From: Branchinecta lynchi | Taxonomy: Eukaryota > Arthropoda > Branchiopoda > Anostraca > Branchinectidae | Assembly: GCA_023053575.1 (NCBI GenBank) | Contig: JAKZAP010000005.1 | Location: forward strand, 5,642,001 to 5,706,000 | Direction of reading: 5' to 3' | Length of the DNA stretch: 64,000 nt | Shown: positions 22,169 through 34,381 of the stretch, in pieces | How the letters are laid out: each line of letters begins with the position of its first letter | Numbering within the stretch: the stretch's first letter is position 1 | Made by a program: the position numbers and the translations under genes | Notes under the pieces: generated by a model | The model's database searches: none | What the model was told of the DNA's origin: nothing | The model's input: the letters and a program-made list of their open reading frames with translations, nothing else

Positions 22169-22679
22169 CTGAAAATAGGACGTATTGGATAAATAAATAT
22201 CATATATATTTCGGTTATAATACATACTTTTTAGTTTTCAGTGTAGCCTGTTGACAGTCTCTGAATGTACACAGTGGCGTCTAATGTGGGCGGGGAGGTA
22301 GTGGCAGTGGACTCTCACGAAAAGGATAGAAAATTACTTTTTGAATAAATGGTTTTATTTACCCACTTAAAACACGAGTACGAAAAAGAGAAAGTAAAAA
22401 TAAACAGGAATAGCCAAACAAACAATAAAAAATAGCCTGTTCCAAAAATACCTGATACAGGCTGTGCTGGGGATCCAGCCACTCCAGAAACTTTCACTTA
22501 GGATCAGAAAAAATACCTGTACTATTACTAATGACCCTGGACTAATACTAATGACCCAGAGCTAAGTCCTGAAGGCCAGGTTGATAAACCTTCTAACTAG
22601 ACGAAGGGAAGAGCGCTTTCAGAACTGGGTAGACCTAACAGCCGGGCAGGTGAAATGCAAAACAACTGCGTACAATTAC
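22169..22679 (-). other. Intron 2 of THAP-BTB-ZF gene
   Basis: A 511-base GT-AG intron. Nothing recognised apart from a short direct repeat AC(T)AATACTAATGACCC near 22530-22555. Confidence 0.65.
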
Positions 22680-23010
22680 CTTAGATATGTAGAGAGTGGG
22701 CATCGGATTTTGGTTGGTTGGCTCACCATCTGCAAAATGCCTTGAGCAAATCCTACTTAAACTTCTTGGCTGCCACTTTTCTCCTTTTGAAGGATCATCT
22801 TCCTGCAGAATTTTTACCCAATTTTCTCTTGCTTCATTTGCAATTCTTTTGGACGGAAATGAGTACAGCTGGAAAGGAGGGGGACAGGAGCAGATCTTAT
22901 GGGCTTGGTCATGTGTTTCACACTGTTCTTTTTCCCACTCTTCAAGTTTTTCTGAAGTGTTTGGACAGAAGCGAACCTCACATCTTGCACCTCTCTTGAC
23001 TGTTTTCAAC
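22680..23010 (-). CDS. THAP-BTB-ZF exon 2: THAP-type zinc finger
   Basis: Residues 69-178. THAP C2CH ligands are C78-x4-C83 and C156-x2-H159. Conserved features are visible: FPSK before a helix with a Trp (ARENWVKIL), the second Trp/Pro pair (KWQP), SRICSRHF, and a PMPTLY motif like the AVPTIF box. The gap between the two metal-ligand pairs is longer than usual because of an acidic/Cys insert (EEWEKEQCETHDQAHKICSC). Acceptor TTGTTTTAG, donor AAG|GTAATT. Confidence 0.88.
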
Positions 23011-23308
23011 CTAAAACAAACAACAGCTTCAATTTCGAGAAGTGGTTTCATCGTTTCTCCAGCGGCTGCTTGCCTATACAATATAAACATTAAGAAAACA
23101 ATGCCACTTTCTCTATGCTGACACCAAATACATTCATCAAAACTTGCCTACTGAGATGGAAAAATAACTGAAAAAGATGTATTGATTGGTCCTGCTAAGA
23201 AACTTAGGGTGGGCTAAGGCAGATTAACTGTCGATTAATAACACAACTCTAACCCGCTAATCCAAAGCAAATGGAAGAGGAATGGTTACAGAAAATAAAA
23301 AAAAATAC

Positions 23309-23511
23309 CTTGCTTTATCAGAGAAATTCTCATGTGGAATTTCAATAGGGTGCGGACGTTCTGTCGTCACAACGTCCTCAGTCACAACATCAACTTCTTC
23401 GTGCACTTCAATTTCTTCGTGGACTTCTTCGCCATCTAAGTATGTTTCAAATTCTTCTTCTGTGTTGTCAACTGTTTCAAAAGCTCCCACGACAAGTTCT
23501 GTATCTGCCAT
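23309..23511 (-). CDS. THAP-BTB-ZF exon 1: start codon and acidic N-terminus
   Basis: ATG at 23511-23509 in context AGGAATGG (no upstream frame in the same exon fits). Encodes MADTELVVGAFETVD and a very acidic stretch with repeated EE(I/V)(E/D)VH motifs, then HPIEIPHENFSDKA. The donor GCAAG|GTATTT leaves phase 2, completed as Arg68 by exon 2. Acidic N-termini are common in transcriptional regulators, but no specific role is claimed. Confidence 0.8.
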
Positions 23512-23799
23512 TCCTAAAAAAGCATTGCTTTTGTTAGATGCAACTAGTACCTCTCAGCAATTTTACCAAAGCCATAAATAAATTCAAACATCGGCTAAGC
23601 ACATCAACTGGCCTAGGATAGCCTACTAGGATACTGTTTTCTAGAAATTCTTTCGGTTTTTCGGATCTCCTCAGAAATAGTTGATGAACACTGAAAATAA
23701 AACAATACATTTTTTTAAAGGAGTCCTTTCCCTTGGGCACATTTTGGGATATGGCAAGAAAAACATTTCCCTGTGAACAAGATATGTGCAAATGTAATA

Positions 23800-24213
23800 G
23801 TTGTGGTTTTGCTGATACCATGGTATCTGTTACCACGGTCTAAAGTCGTTTTTGCAGTTACCGTGGTATCCGATACTGCGGTCAAAAGGCGTTTTGGCAG
23901 TTATCGTGGTATCTGGCCGTTATCGTGGTATCAGATATTCAGATACTACGGTCCGACCGTGGTAACTGGTTGTGGTATCTGAAAACTCATTTCAGTTTCA
24001 TCAAATTTGTCAGATTGGTGAGAAAGAAGTTTAGCACTTAGTGATGTAACTGGATATCTGTTTTTCTTTTGGGATGACTTAGAAAAGCGCAATTTCGGCA
24101 ATAGTAGTTTTTGCAGAGCACCGTGTATCAGATACCACGATAACTGCAAAAACGACTTATTGCAGATCCAGTTACCGTGGTAACAGATACCATGGTATCA
24201 GTAAAAACGTAAC
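23800..24213. mobile_element. Palindromic MITE P, copy 1
   Basis: Terminal inverted repeats GTTG(C/T)G(T)TTTTGCTGATACC and GGTATCAGTAAAAACGTAAC, flanked by TA on both sides (23798-23799, 24214-24215). Internally it is full of palindromic ACCATGGTATC, ACCGTGGTATC and CAGATACCACG words. TA flanks fit a Tc1/mariner-type MITE. Related copies lie at 36106 and 40046. Confidence 0.85.
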
Positions 24214-24523
24214 TAATGACAACTAAGCCTATGCTAAAGAAAGACAAACATGTTGAGTGAACATTTTTGAGCCTACAGTATTTGCTATACAAAAACATGT
24301 CTGTTATTCCTTTGAAACTAAATTTTGTGAAAACGTAAACTTTGTCAGCTAATTTTATCTTTGCTTGATCAAATAAAGATAATTTTAGCCAACACAGACG
24401 GGGCTGCAGCTTGAATTACTAACCTCGAAAATCGCAGCCAGAATGTTAAAAGTCAAATTCCTAGGCAGAAATGACATTTAGGACGCAATCTTACTATTAA
24501 CAAAGTATAGCCAATTTATTTGC

Positions 24524-25450
24524 CTTTTTGGGATCCCAACACCTAAGTGGAGGGATACCTATGACATTGCAAAAAATGTCCGTCTGTCTGTGGTCACGAT
24601 AACTACCGAAGGGAATGAGATATTTTGATGAAACTTGGTGTGAGGATTCATTGGGTCAAGGGTAAGGTCAAGTTCGTAGATGGGCTCTGTAGCCCTACAT
24701 TTAGGGGTGGGGGACGGGGTTTGAAATTAAGGGGCAAACAAAATATTTTTTAAAAACTATTGAGATAGTTGATTTGGGGGTAAGGAGACATTCTCAATCA
24801 AAAAATGAAAGTTATTTTCTTGCCGGACAAGTAGTTCACCCGGAATCCGGCGAAGACCGGACACAAAATTTGTCGACCAGTTTTCGGCTTTAGCAGTCTT
24901 ACCCCTTTATTCACAAACTAGTATAGCTCTGCGCGTGGATGCCGGGCATTCATTTGTTTATTCTGTGTGACGTCGGAGAGATCTAGTGTAATAGAAGGTC
25001 GAAAGGGTTGATATATGATGTTCAAACGAGGAAATACCAAGCGAGGATGTTGTTCAATGAGGATTCACTGGTAAAGTACAGTTCAAGTTCGTAGGTGGGT
25101 CCTTTAGTCCTATCTTTAGAGGCAGGGGTTGGGTTTGGAATTTACGGTAAAAACATGTCTGTTTTATAAGTTAATAAGATATTCATTGAAGGGTAAGGAG
25201 GTCCGCTGAATCCATATGTGTAGGTTTCTGGCTGGACAAATGGTTCATCACGAATTCGGCTGAAACTGGAAATTTGGTTGAAGCTCAAAGTTGTTTCTGA
25301 AATCGATCAGAGATTGGAGACATGCTGAATCCATTTTTGAAATTTATTTTAATAGTAAAAAATATTCAAGGAATCTGATGCAGACGGAATGGCGAAGACA
25401 TGACCCAACTGTTTGAATCAAATGTTAGATTTTTGGGATCCCATCGCCTG
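24524..25450 (-). mobile_element. Family B element, minus orientation
   Basis: On plus it begins TTTTTGGGATCCCAACACCT, CTAAGTGGAGGGATACCTAT and GTCCGTCTGTCTG, then TTGATGAAACTTGGTGTGAG. It ends with TTTTTGGGATCCCATC. The internal repeat array is decayed. The end abuts the L1-like LINE beginning about 25451. Confidence 0.75.
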
Positions 25451-27900
25451 CATTAATAAGGATAATATCCTTAAATCTGAATGGACTGATACAGAGAAAA
25501 AGCCAAGAACAATTAAAAGACTTCATTACGGTACCAAGCAAGGTGTTGACGTTGCCGTCGTACAAGAAAACGATTCAGATGATCTCGAGAATTTCAAACC
25601 TGAATACGAGTATAAAACCGACACGCATAACGGACATGTTAGTGTCGCGATCATATAGGCTACAAACAGGGCGTGAGTATCGACGACGTCCGGACCGACG
25701 AAAAAGGGAGAATCATCAGTTGTAAAATTGGGAATGTGGTGATACTGAACGTTTATGCTCCTTCAGGAAGTAACAAGAAAAGAGAGAGAGAATGTTTTTT
25801 CAAGAAAAAACTACACCTTTCATACCCACGAGCAAGTCTCAACTCATTATTCTTGGAGACTTTAATTGCATCACAAACAAGAAAGACGCCAATCTTAAAT
25901 GCGACATGATTTCTAATTCTTTGAGAAATATTATTGGAGGTCTTGAGTTAAAGACGTGTAATGAATTAAGGACAGTCGTCGTTTATACAAGAATAAACTG
26001 GAAAGGAAAACATGGTGGAGGATCTAGGCTAGACAGAATATACGTGTCCCAAGGCATAATAGAAAATGTTAAGGATATTGAGAATGTATATACAGCATTA
26101 TCAGATCATTATGCAGTAATAATGAAAATAAGAGAGCAAAAAGATAGAACGAATAAAACCAAGAAACCCCTTCCTTGGAAAATGAATACTAGCATAATTA
26201 AAGACCCAGATTTTAAGCGAACTGTTGTTGAAGAAATGAGAAGCGCACCCGAAGGCAACTCGCGAAACATCGGGGAAATCCAGCAAAATCTATAATAACA
26301 ATGGCAGCCAAGGAAATATCGAAAGATCTACATGGATCAAAACAGCAACATCTAAAGCACCTCTACCATGTTTTGTACCTCCTCAAGCTAGAGATACGCA
26401 GAGGACTACCGTTAACAAGCGAGTATTTCGAAAGAAGGGACGAAATAAAGAGAATTGGACAAAATATAGAGGGAATAAAAGTAAGAAATAAAATAGACGA
26501 ACAGATACAAGACAAACACATGACAACGACTCTTATTTGCCGTCAAAAGAAAAAGATAAAAAAAGAAAACATAGAACAGATTTGTACAAGTGAAGATAAA
26601 TCGATCAGTGAAAAACAAGAAATTATGGATGAAGTTAAAAAGTTCTATGAAAAATTCTTCAGTAAAGGCAAAGAAGAAACTCCCGAAGAGGTCGAGCATA
26701 TCATCGAGGAAAATAATGAAATGCTGTGCCAAGCTATAGGACAAGAGGAGGTGTTACAAGCAATTAAGAAACTAAGTAATAACGAATCACCAGGGTTGGA
26801 CGGCATTCCATACGAATTCTACAAGGAACACAAAACCGAATTTTCTGAAGTTTTTAGTAGGTTATTCAAAGTGATGCGCGGACGATCGGACTCCAACATC
26901 GAGACAAAAAGTCTTGTAAAGTTAATCCCAAAGAAAGGGAAGCTAGAAGAACTCAACAACTGGAGACCAGTTAGCCCTTACCCAATGGGACTACAGAATA
27001 CTATCCCCCTTTTTGACCCCCTTTTAAAATATCTTGAAGATAAAATTCGAGAGGTACAAATCATGGACGAGATTCTGAACGTTAAGGATTCGTCGACGAC
27101 GTCAGTACTATAACCTGTGAAGATGAAGATAGCAGAGCACCCATTCAATGTGCAGAAGAATACTCTCATCTTGTCAAACTGGAACTAAACAAAAACTAAT
27201 ACTAATTTTGAGTTTAGGAACCGAGGAGCTAGATGCACGTAGCGTCTTAGGTATCTACTAAAACCAGAAACTAAAATTTTAGGAATGAGGATCACCAAGG
27301 CATGGCATGTTACAGAGAAGGTAAACTGGCAAGATTACAGTTGGAAAATTCATTGCAGCCATAAGTTATGGGAATGGGAGACGACTAACCCATCTTCCAG
27401 AAGGCAGACTATGTCAACATTTAATGTCTCCCAATTATCTGGTACCTGGCTAACGTATCAGAACCATCAAAGCAAACTCTAAAAACAATAGAAAGGATAG
27501 TATACAGAATCTCATGGAACAGTAAAGAACCACCAAAATTAAAAATGTCAGACATGTCCATCAAGAAGAAACAAGGTGGCCTACAAGTAATTAACACAGA
27601 AACAAAAACCAAGGAGCTATTTGTGCGAACTTTAGCTGAAGATATGATAGAAAGAAAAAACTCAGTTCTTAATTCATGAATTAAGCTGCGAGAAGAAGGT
27701 AAGTCAGGATGGCCTCGCCAACTCGAATGTGGGTTCAAGGAAATTAAAGAACTGGCACAACAAGGAGCAATAGACTTTCAGAAGAAAGAGACTAATACAA
27801 CATAAGTAAAAAGATTTTTTGAGGAGAGAGTGACCCTGCCAGATATCAAATTAGTCTACGATAAGAAAATTACCGAAGAAGAATTACTGGAATTTTTGTA
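25451..27900 (+). pseudogene. L1/Tx1-like LINE with endonuclease; reverse transcriptase core lost
   Basis: APE endonuclease motifs appear in order across several frames: AVVQEND, NVYAPSGS, LGDFN (25855 region), SRLDRIYV and SDHYAV. Frame 26301-27113 then gives a lysine-rich linker and the start of an RT domain (NNESPGLDGIPYEFYK, LIPKKG...NNWRP). The catalytic YADD block is missing. The tail (27290-27900) keeps C-terminal fragments such as KKQGGLQV with in-frame stops. The spacing SPGLDGIPYEFYK favours the L1/Tx1 group over CR1. Non-functional. Confidence 0.8.
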
Positions 27901-30900
27901 ATTATTACATACATGCTGTTATAGCAAGCTCTTCTTTTGTTGTTTGGCCGTCAGTCACAATTTTTGTCTGTGGTACATTCAGGCTTTCTTTATAATATAT
28001 TTTCAGTTCTTCCTTTGCTATTGCTTTTGTCTGGAAATTGATTAAAGATAGATAGACAGATATATTTATTGATCTAACTCTTTGCGGCGACATGGCACTA
28101 AATACGTCGACCATTACATTTAATGTGTTAATTTTCTCAATAAAATAGCTTAGAGACAAATGACTTAGATTGGTGGGAAAGAAGTAGGCAACTACTTTTG
28201 TGTTATTTAGTTTTGAGAGGAACTATTGGAAAGTTTTTGGTTTTTGCAAAATTTTGTTCTTATGAAATGCCCAACAATGCAAGGCCAGGTGAGTATGTTG
28301 AGTTATTATGTTTTTTTATGATATACCTATTGTATGCAGGCCTACCCAATTATATGTAATTTTTGCTATGAATTGTAAATTGTGTATTTAATAGTTGATT
28401 ATTTTGAAGTAATATTCTTATTTAGCTTTAAGGATGGGAAGAAGCCCCTTGCAGTCGTGGGTATTTCATGTTATTTTTTGTTTAATTTCCAGTAAATAAG
28501 TTTTTTGTTTCTGAAGCATGAGACTAACAAAAGATTTATAGATAATCATGGTTGTGATAAAGTAAATTAGTGAAGTTTGTTTCCAAAAATGTATTTACAT
28601 ATTACAATACAATTTAAATATTGTGTGGAGTTCGAAATGTTTTATAGTTGTTTATAGTCAGAAAGACATATTTTGTCCCGTTCTTTTGTTTTTCCCCGTT
28701 TTTTATGTGTCAAATTTTTCTCATTTTGTTTTCATAATTTACAGTCGTTTGGTTGAGAGTAGAATTTTAATGTGTGATTGTTATGGTATGGTGTAAGGTT
28801 TGAAGGGCAGAAAAAAATAAAAAAAATAAATCAAAAGTCTTAATGGGGAACAGTAGTAAAAGCGTACTGATTATTTTGATTATTAATAAATGCAATATTT
28901 TCAAAAGCTAAGTGACTTAGATAGCTAAAAGTGGGTAAAAAGAGATTAAAATTAATGTCACTGAGAGAAGGAGGTGTAGCCACAAAAAGTACGAAATGTG
29001 ATTTTTTTTCTTTTTTTAGGTACAGTAATATAAATTAAATTAAATTACAGCTAGGGGTTAAAAAAAACAAAAAAACAATAGCACACTAGTGACTGCATAT
29101 CGAATTTGTCACCAAAAGACATATAAAATTTTAAACAACTAGCTTAGAATCAGCTTAGAATATTCTTATTTCAACTGAAGAAACAGGTGCTCCATCTCCA
29201 TAATAACATCAAAACCAAGACAAGGCACAGAGACCGCAGAGGATAACAGTGCCCCCAAAGTCTTTGTTGGGTGCTGGGTTCATGGAAATGCAGGACTAAA
29301 TTTCTGAAAAAATACAGAAGCAGAGCATAATAATTATCCACAATGTTGGCTTAAGCTCACCGTCTTTTGCCCATAAATTACTGAGTTTATTTTGAGTTTA
29401 AATAAACAGAAAAAGTGAGAAAATATCTTCCACTTCTTTTGAAAATGGACGAAGCGACAGGATGACGGCGATCGGAGCTCAAGTGTCGCAAGGATTTTGA
29501 GATTACCTGCGAAGTCGGTTTGGGATAAATCCGACCAATAGGACGCGAGCATTCACTGTGGAGCAGCTAAACTTTGTAATCCGTATTTTCACATTCTAAT
29601 TACAATTAGATCTGAGTAGTCCACTTGATTTAATGTAGCAAACTTAATATCAGAGCAGTAAGAGGTTTTTATTTTAAGGCCATCCAATTTATATTTTTAT
29701 TCATGGTCTTTCTCATTATTTTAAAATTTTAGTGATGTCAAAAGCCATAAACTGCTACTAGCGGGGAAATTCAAAGCGACTGAATATGCATTTTGCCCAA
29801 CTTTTTGGAATTGGAACTGGATCACCAATATAGCAATGAAACAACAAAATCTGATGGAAGCATGGGTGAAGTCTGGGAAATTACAAGAAAGCAACAGGTA
29901 TATCACACAAATTTCTGATTTTCGGATGACAAATGTAAAACTTCAGGAATAGCCAATACTGAAGTCTGAACAGTAGAGGCATAGAGGTCAGTCTTCCTGA
30001 AAACCCTCTCTGATTTTTTTATACAATAATAATAATTTGTTTTAACCCAAAAATCATACAAGATGAAAACAGTGGAGCAGCAGCAGAGCAGCAGTGGAGT
30101 ACAAAATAAAATATGAAGACATAATTAGGGAAAACATAGGGTAACTATCCTAGTTCCCAAACGTCCTACCTTTCAATGAGTTTGATGTTCAGAAAAAACT
30201 AAAAAAACCTCTAGCTTCTGATTGCACGCTGGGATAAAATTTTTGAAATTCGAGCTTATTATCATTCAGTAATGGTGCATTTGTGTCCTTACTCGTTCCG
30301 TTCCTCCATCAACTCGCACTGCAAAAGAAGAAAAGAACCTGAAAGTAAATGTAATACTTGGAAAGAGGTCTTCTGCAATTCATTTGCTTCCATTTTGCCA
30401 AGTTTTTAAATTAAAAATTTTGACACCATTCGAAAGAGGGCATCTTTCTCTGCAAAATGTATATAACAGTTTATTGATGTCGCCTCCTATAACATATTTA
30501 TAAAATTTTTGCAGAGGGTACTATCGTCCGGAAACTGGTTGCATGCATTTTTCAGTTTCCTAACGAAATCCTCGAATCCCTATTTCTGTGGTTTCCGCCC
30601 ATTTTTTTAGTTTCATCGCCTAGGACTGCTCTAATAAATCGTTTATCAAGTAATTTTGTTTATTGTTCAGGCTAACTGAAAGACTGGATGTTGATCCGAA
30701 CGACACATTTGCGGTCCCCGAACGGTCGAAGAAGAATCATTCGGAAAAACAATACCGGTTCTCGAATGTACGGTCTATGAATCCGAACGAGAAGAGTATG
30801 TGGTATGAACGTTCTGGGAAGTGTTTTGCCAAGTATAGCTATGTTTTACTGAAGTACAGGTACCAAGCCTACTCTAGGTGGGCCCGTAAGCCAAGATTTA

Positions 30901-32408
30901 TTTTATGGGTGAGATAGGGTTGAAAACTACAATAAATCTGTTTTCATCCTGGAATAGTAATTCATATGAAATCTGGCGAAAAAACGACTTATAGGTACTG
31001 TTTATAATTCCTTGATCAAGTGGTTCCAGTTTTGAAGATCTTACATTCTGAATTGATCTTTTTGGTTTACTGTGCTTGGTCCATACTATGAACAAAGTCA
31101 GGTGAAGACCAGAAATTCAGTAGGCCTTGTGTATTCAGTAGGCCTCGTGTTATAACTTCGTCGAACAGAGGTCTTCTCTGGAGACTGATGACTTCATATC
31201 ATCCTCTCTGGAAGCTGATGACTTCATATCATCCTCTCTGGAGGCTGATACGACTTTAAATCATCCTCCCATTTCCACCACTAATTTTCTGTGTACCCTG
31301 CTCGAGAAAAACTAAACTTGGTTAACATTTTTTTTTTTTTTAGAATATTGAAATTTCGCTCCTAATTACCGAACCAAAATACTGAAACATACTTTACACC
31401 TTAGTTCGTCGTTTCATTAACGATGAATGAAACAGCAGTTCAACCGAACAAAGAAAATATCTTACTCTCGGCAGTCTAACGCCGTAAATAAACAGCGTTA
31501 TAAAAAATTTGCTTGTAGTAAAACAATCGTTGGAATGACGAGAACGAACACAGCTAACCTTCAATTAGTGTTACGCAGGTGCTGCGGCTATGAAGACACA
31601 GTTTGCTGTTTGGAAACTGAACTGACAATCAGTTTGGTTTTGATTCGAAATTCGGTAACTGAGACAAAAAATTCGGGAACTGGAATATGGGTTCCGAAAA
31701 TTGGTTTCCGAACGGTTTTCTGATCTCTTGGCGTTCAGAAACCGAGAAATGCGACTATACTTCGGAAAAAGTACTGGTATGACCATCCGCTTCAAACTAG
31801 AAAGGTGGCGCGTACCAGTAAGTAAGCCAGTTTTGCAAATGCATGAATCAGTTGATGAGAGCTTTCTTCTATCTGCTCCGGGAAATTTATTGCAATTTTT
31901 TAAAAAGAAATCTGCCAGTAAATGTGAAAATCGTTCGGGAACTAGGATAGTTACCCTAGCACATACGTACAAACAAAATCTACTAAGAGCCAAACAGACG
32001 AATATGCCAATGAGAGGGCGACAGAAGCGTGTACGCTGTTACGGACAGTTTTCTGGGGAGAACAGACAGTAGTTGCATTTTTTTTCTCTGTTCTGTTCGC
32101 TGTTTTCTCTCTGTTTTATGTTTTTCCCATTTTTGTCAAAACATGGAAGACACTGTTTGTTCCCATGTTTGTACGCTGTTCGGTGTTCCACTGTCTGTTC
32201 TGTAAAACACGGAACTTGCTCTCCTAGCATGTTTTATCACTGTTCAGATAAAAAATTGCAGAGTGATTTGCAGATGGAAAAGAAAGAATTCCAATTGCAA
32301 TTCCAAGCTTCATTGCCTTTCTTGGCAGGCGAAAGGCGAATAGTGTCTTTTTTTTTTAATAAATGTATCCCTACTCTAAAAATGTATCTCTACTCTAAAG
32401 TTTAGAGG
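27901..32408. other. AT-rich intergenic stretch
   Basis: About 4.5 kb with no recognised gene. It contains a 30-bp minisatellite (31175-31264) and diffuse TTCGG/CCGAA-rich sequence at 30660-31760. Open frames here are short and lack domain signatures. Confidence 0.6.
31175..31264 (+). repeat. 30-bp minisatellite, three copies
   Basis: TCTCTGGAGACTGATGACTT and CATATCATCC form a 30-base unit starting at 31175, 31205 and 31235; the third copy is diverged. Confidence 0.8.
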
Positions 32409-32445
32409 ATAAAGATAAAGATAAAGATCTTTATAAAGATCTTTA
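32409..32445. repeat. (GATAAA)n run and palindrome
   Basis: GATAAA repeats run into AAAGATCTTTATAAAGATCTTT, a self-complementary stretch. Confidence 0.7.
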
Positions 32446-32550
32446 AATTTCGGTGGTTGAAATTTAATTTGCAATGTAACAAATTTCCCGCCTAGGACAT
32501 GCTCAGGAACCTAAATTTGCATTTTCGTCAGAACATCGGTAAAACACGAA

Positions 32551-32575
32551 AGGTTAGGTTAGGTTAGGTTAGGTT
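32551..32575. repeat. (AGGTT)5, interstitial arthropod-type telomere motif
   Basis: Five perfect AGGTT units (TTAGG in telomere phase). TTAGG is the common arthropod telomere repeat. Here it is short and interstitial and directly abuts a possible retroelement end. Confidence 0.85.
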
Positions 32576-32760
32576 ATTCTTTATTTTTACACAAAATCAC
32601 AATAAACAACTTGCAACAAAAAACATAAAAAACTAAAAGATACATCGTCAAATAAACCAGTCACCCGAGAACCCGGGCGTCCAGGTTGTCCTGGGGGTGA
32701 CCACTAAATCCGCAATACCGATCACATAACTTTGTCAGCAGTGGAATCAACCTTCAACCA
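32576..32760 (-). mobile_element. Putative retroelement 3-prime end with (AACCT)n tail
   Basis: On the minus strand the sequence runs GGACGCCCGGGTTCTCGGGT (a small hairpin), an AT-rich stretch, GTAAAAATAAAGAAT (poly(A)-signal-like), then (AACCT)5. That is the layout of a LINE or SINE 3-prime end with a pentanucleotide tail. No coding part was found. Confidence 0.4.
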
Positions 32761-33421
32761 CAAACAAACCAAAACAACTCAACAAAAATAACTTTCTCTC
32801 CTCCAACTGGGCAAATAAAAAATTTAATCTATTAATTAATCCAAAATAATCTACTAATTTAATCTATTTACTAGAAATCATACTTACCATACATGACAAA
32901 CGGAACAGCGTAAGCAAAAAACCATTTTTTATCCAAACCAAATAACTGTGAACACAGACGGAGACAAAAAATGCAACTAATTTTCTCCATGACATCCGGT
33001 AGTGAGTACTTACTAATAATTTTGGAATTTCTTTGCCAAAGAGGGAGGAAAAGAAGAAATTTAAAAAAATGAAAGAAAGAGGATCGCATAGCTTTCATAT
33101 CCTCTTTCTTTAAAACAGGTTTTACAAGTAGTGAACTGAAGATAAAAAATGCTCCTGCTTCAGGGTTTAAACCCATGGCTTACAAGGCCAGAGCTTGTAA
33201 AAACATTTTGAAAACGACTACTTTAGTCAGACAGAGGCTTTAATCAGAAGTCAGAGAGATGTCCTCTTACCCCCGTATCAACGCTTTAATCGACTTAAGA
33301 TTAAATATTGCTTCTAACAAATTTGTTTTTTTGTCGGATTCTAGGCCTAACTACACTATCAGAAGTTCAATAGCAGACAGCACATCTATGCAATCTGTCG
33401 AAACACCAGATAGAAAAAGAA

Positions 33422-33589
33422 TAGAATGGTCACAGAAGGAAGAGTATAGCTTGCCAAGATGCGAAACGCGCATTTGGGCGTTTCGGTACATGGGATGTCC
33501 CTTGAGGAAAGATGTGGACCAGCTCGCGCACTTTGGGTCAGGACTTAGGCAAGATCGGCAACTAGAATGGTCACAGAAGGAAGAGTATA
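33422..33589. repeat. 27-bp direct repeat, 141 bases apart
   Basis: TAGAATGGTCACAGAAGGAA followed by GAGTATA occurs identically at 33422-33448 and 33563-33589. Confidence 0.85.
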
Positions 33590-33599
33590 TAAGAGTATC

Positions 33600-34381
33600 G
33601 GCAGTTGAAGTAGTATCGAGGAATGTCTTTGAATTCAGTAACGCGGACAACCCAGCTTGGTGCCGTCTTTAATGTATCTTGCCTTAGAAGAAGAATCAGC
33701 AAATTCGACTTTGATAGAACCGGAACTATCAAGGCGCTTGGTATCTATAATGCCGGGGAACTGACTAAAACTTGAAAGATCGCAGTACCATTCAAGAGAC
33801 CAAACAACTTTTTGTTCAATACTCTAGCGGAGGAGCCGCTGACGTGACTTGCAAAAGACGATCAGAAATCGTTGGCAACTCCCTTGTCGATGTTAACAAA
33901 CCACTTGTCGCATACAGGACGAACAGACGTCACCGATTCATTCCGTCAATTTTGTCCATCAGAGGTTTTTCCAGCATTGGAAAATGAAAATCATAAGAAT
34001 CGAGCTTACTTGAAACGACGTTCACTAACTGTTCACCTCGGTTAATGTTCGTTGTAAGTTTTGGAGAACGGATTACGTACGTGAGTACGGAAATGTCAAA
34101 ATCATCACAACACTTCATGAGTCCCAGAATATCTAGCAAATGACTTGACAGAGCCTTGACTCCGGAGCGACGTGGATAATTGTCCTAGGGGGGGGGGGGG
34201 CAACCTTCGCCCAAAACACTTTCTTCTCTTTCAGTGCTGATTCACATACAAAGAAATCCGGCCCGTAATTAACTATTACGACATCCTCAACTCCTTCCTC
34301 TCGACTGATTTGCAAAAATTTCAGCATTGGAGAATAGACAAGTTCATCAATAATCGCACTTCCACTGCTGCTTCCAGGCAT
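33600..34381 (-). pseudogene. Unidentified broken coding remnant
   Basis: Two adjacent minus-strand frames (34133-34381 and 33930-34139) read protein-like: MPGSSSGSAIIDELVYSP and DVVIVNYGPDFFVCE, then VLTYVIRSPKLTTNINRGEQ and FPMLEKPLMDKIDGMNR, interrupted by a G12 run near 34189-34200. Traces continue below 33930 with stops. It may be a retroelement ORF1 relic or a lost host gene. No domain recognised. Confidence 0.3.

Larger units (their letters stand above)
11366..23511 (-). other. Gene span: THAP-BTB-C2H2 zinc finger protein, nine exons
   Basis: Nine minus-strand exons (23309-23511, 22680-23010, 21649-22168, 20883-21117, 19373-19579, 18186-18355, 16614-16960, 13634-13749, 11411-11930) join with matching phases at all eight junctions and total 2649 bases, giving 882 codons plus stop. 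All introns are GT-AG. Domain order: acidic N-terminus (1-67), THAP (about 69-178), Cys/His-rich unknown region (179-429), BTB/POZ (about 440-530), linker, eight C2H2/C2HC fingers (595-860), acidic tail. THAP and C2H2 modules bind DNA and BTB domains dimerise or recruit corepressors, so a nuclear sequence-specific regulator is expected. No close orthologue is recognised. The alternative is two adjacent genes, but there is no internal stop or competing start that fits better. Confidence 0.8.

Noticed and set aside
32551..32575. Telomere end
   Set aside because: Only five units, interstitial, with ordinary sequence on both sides.
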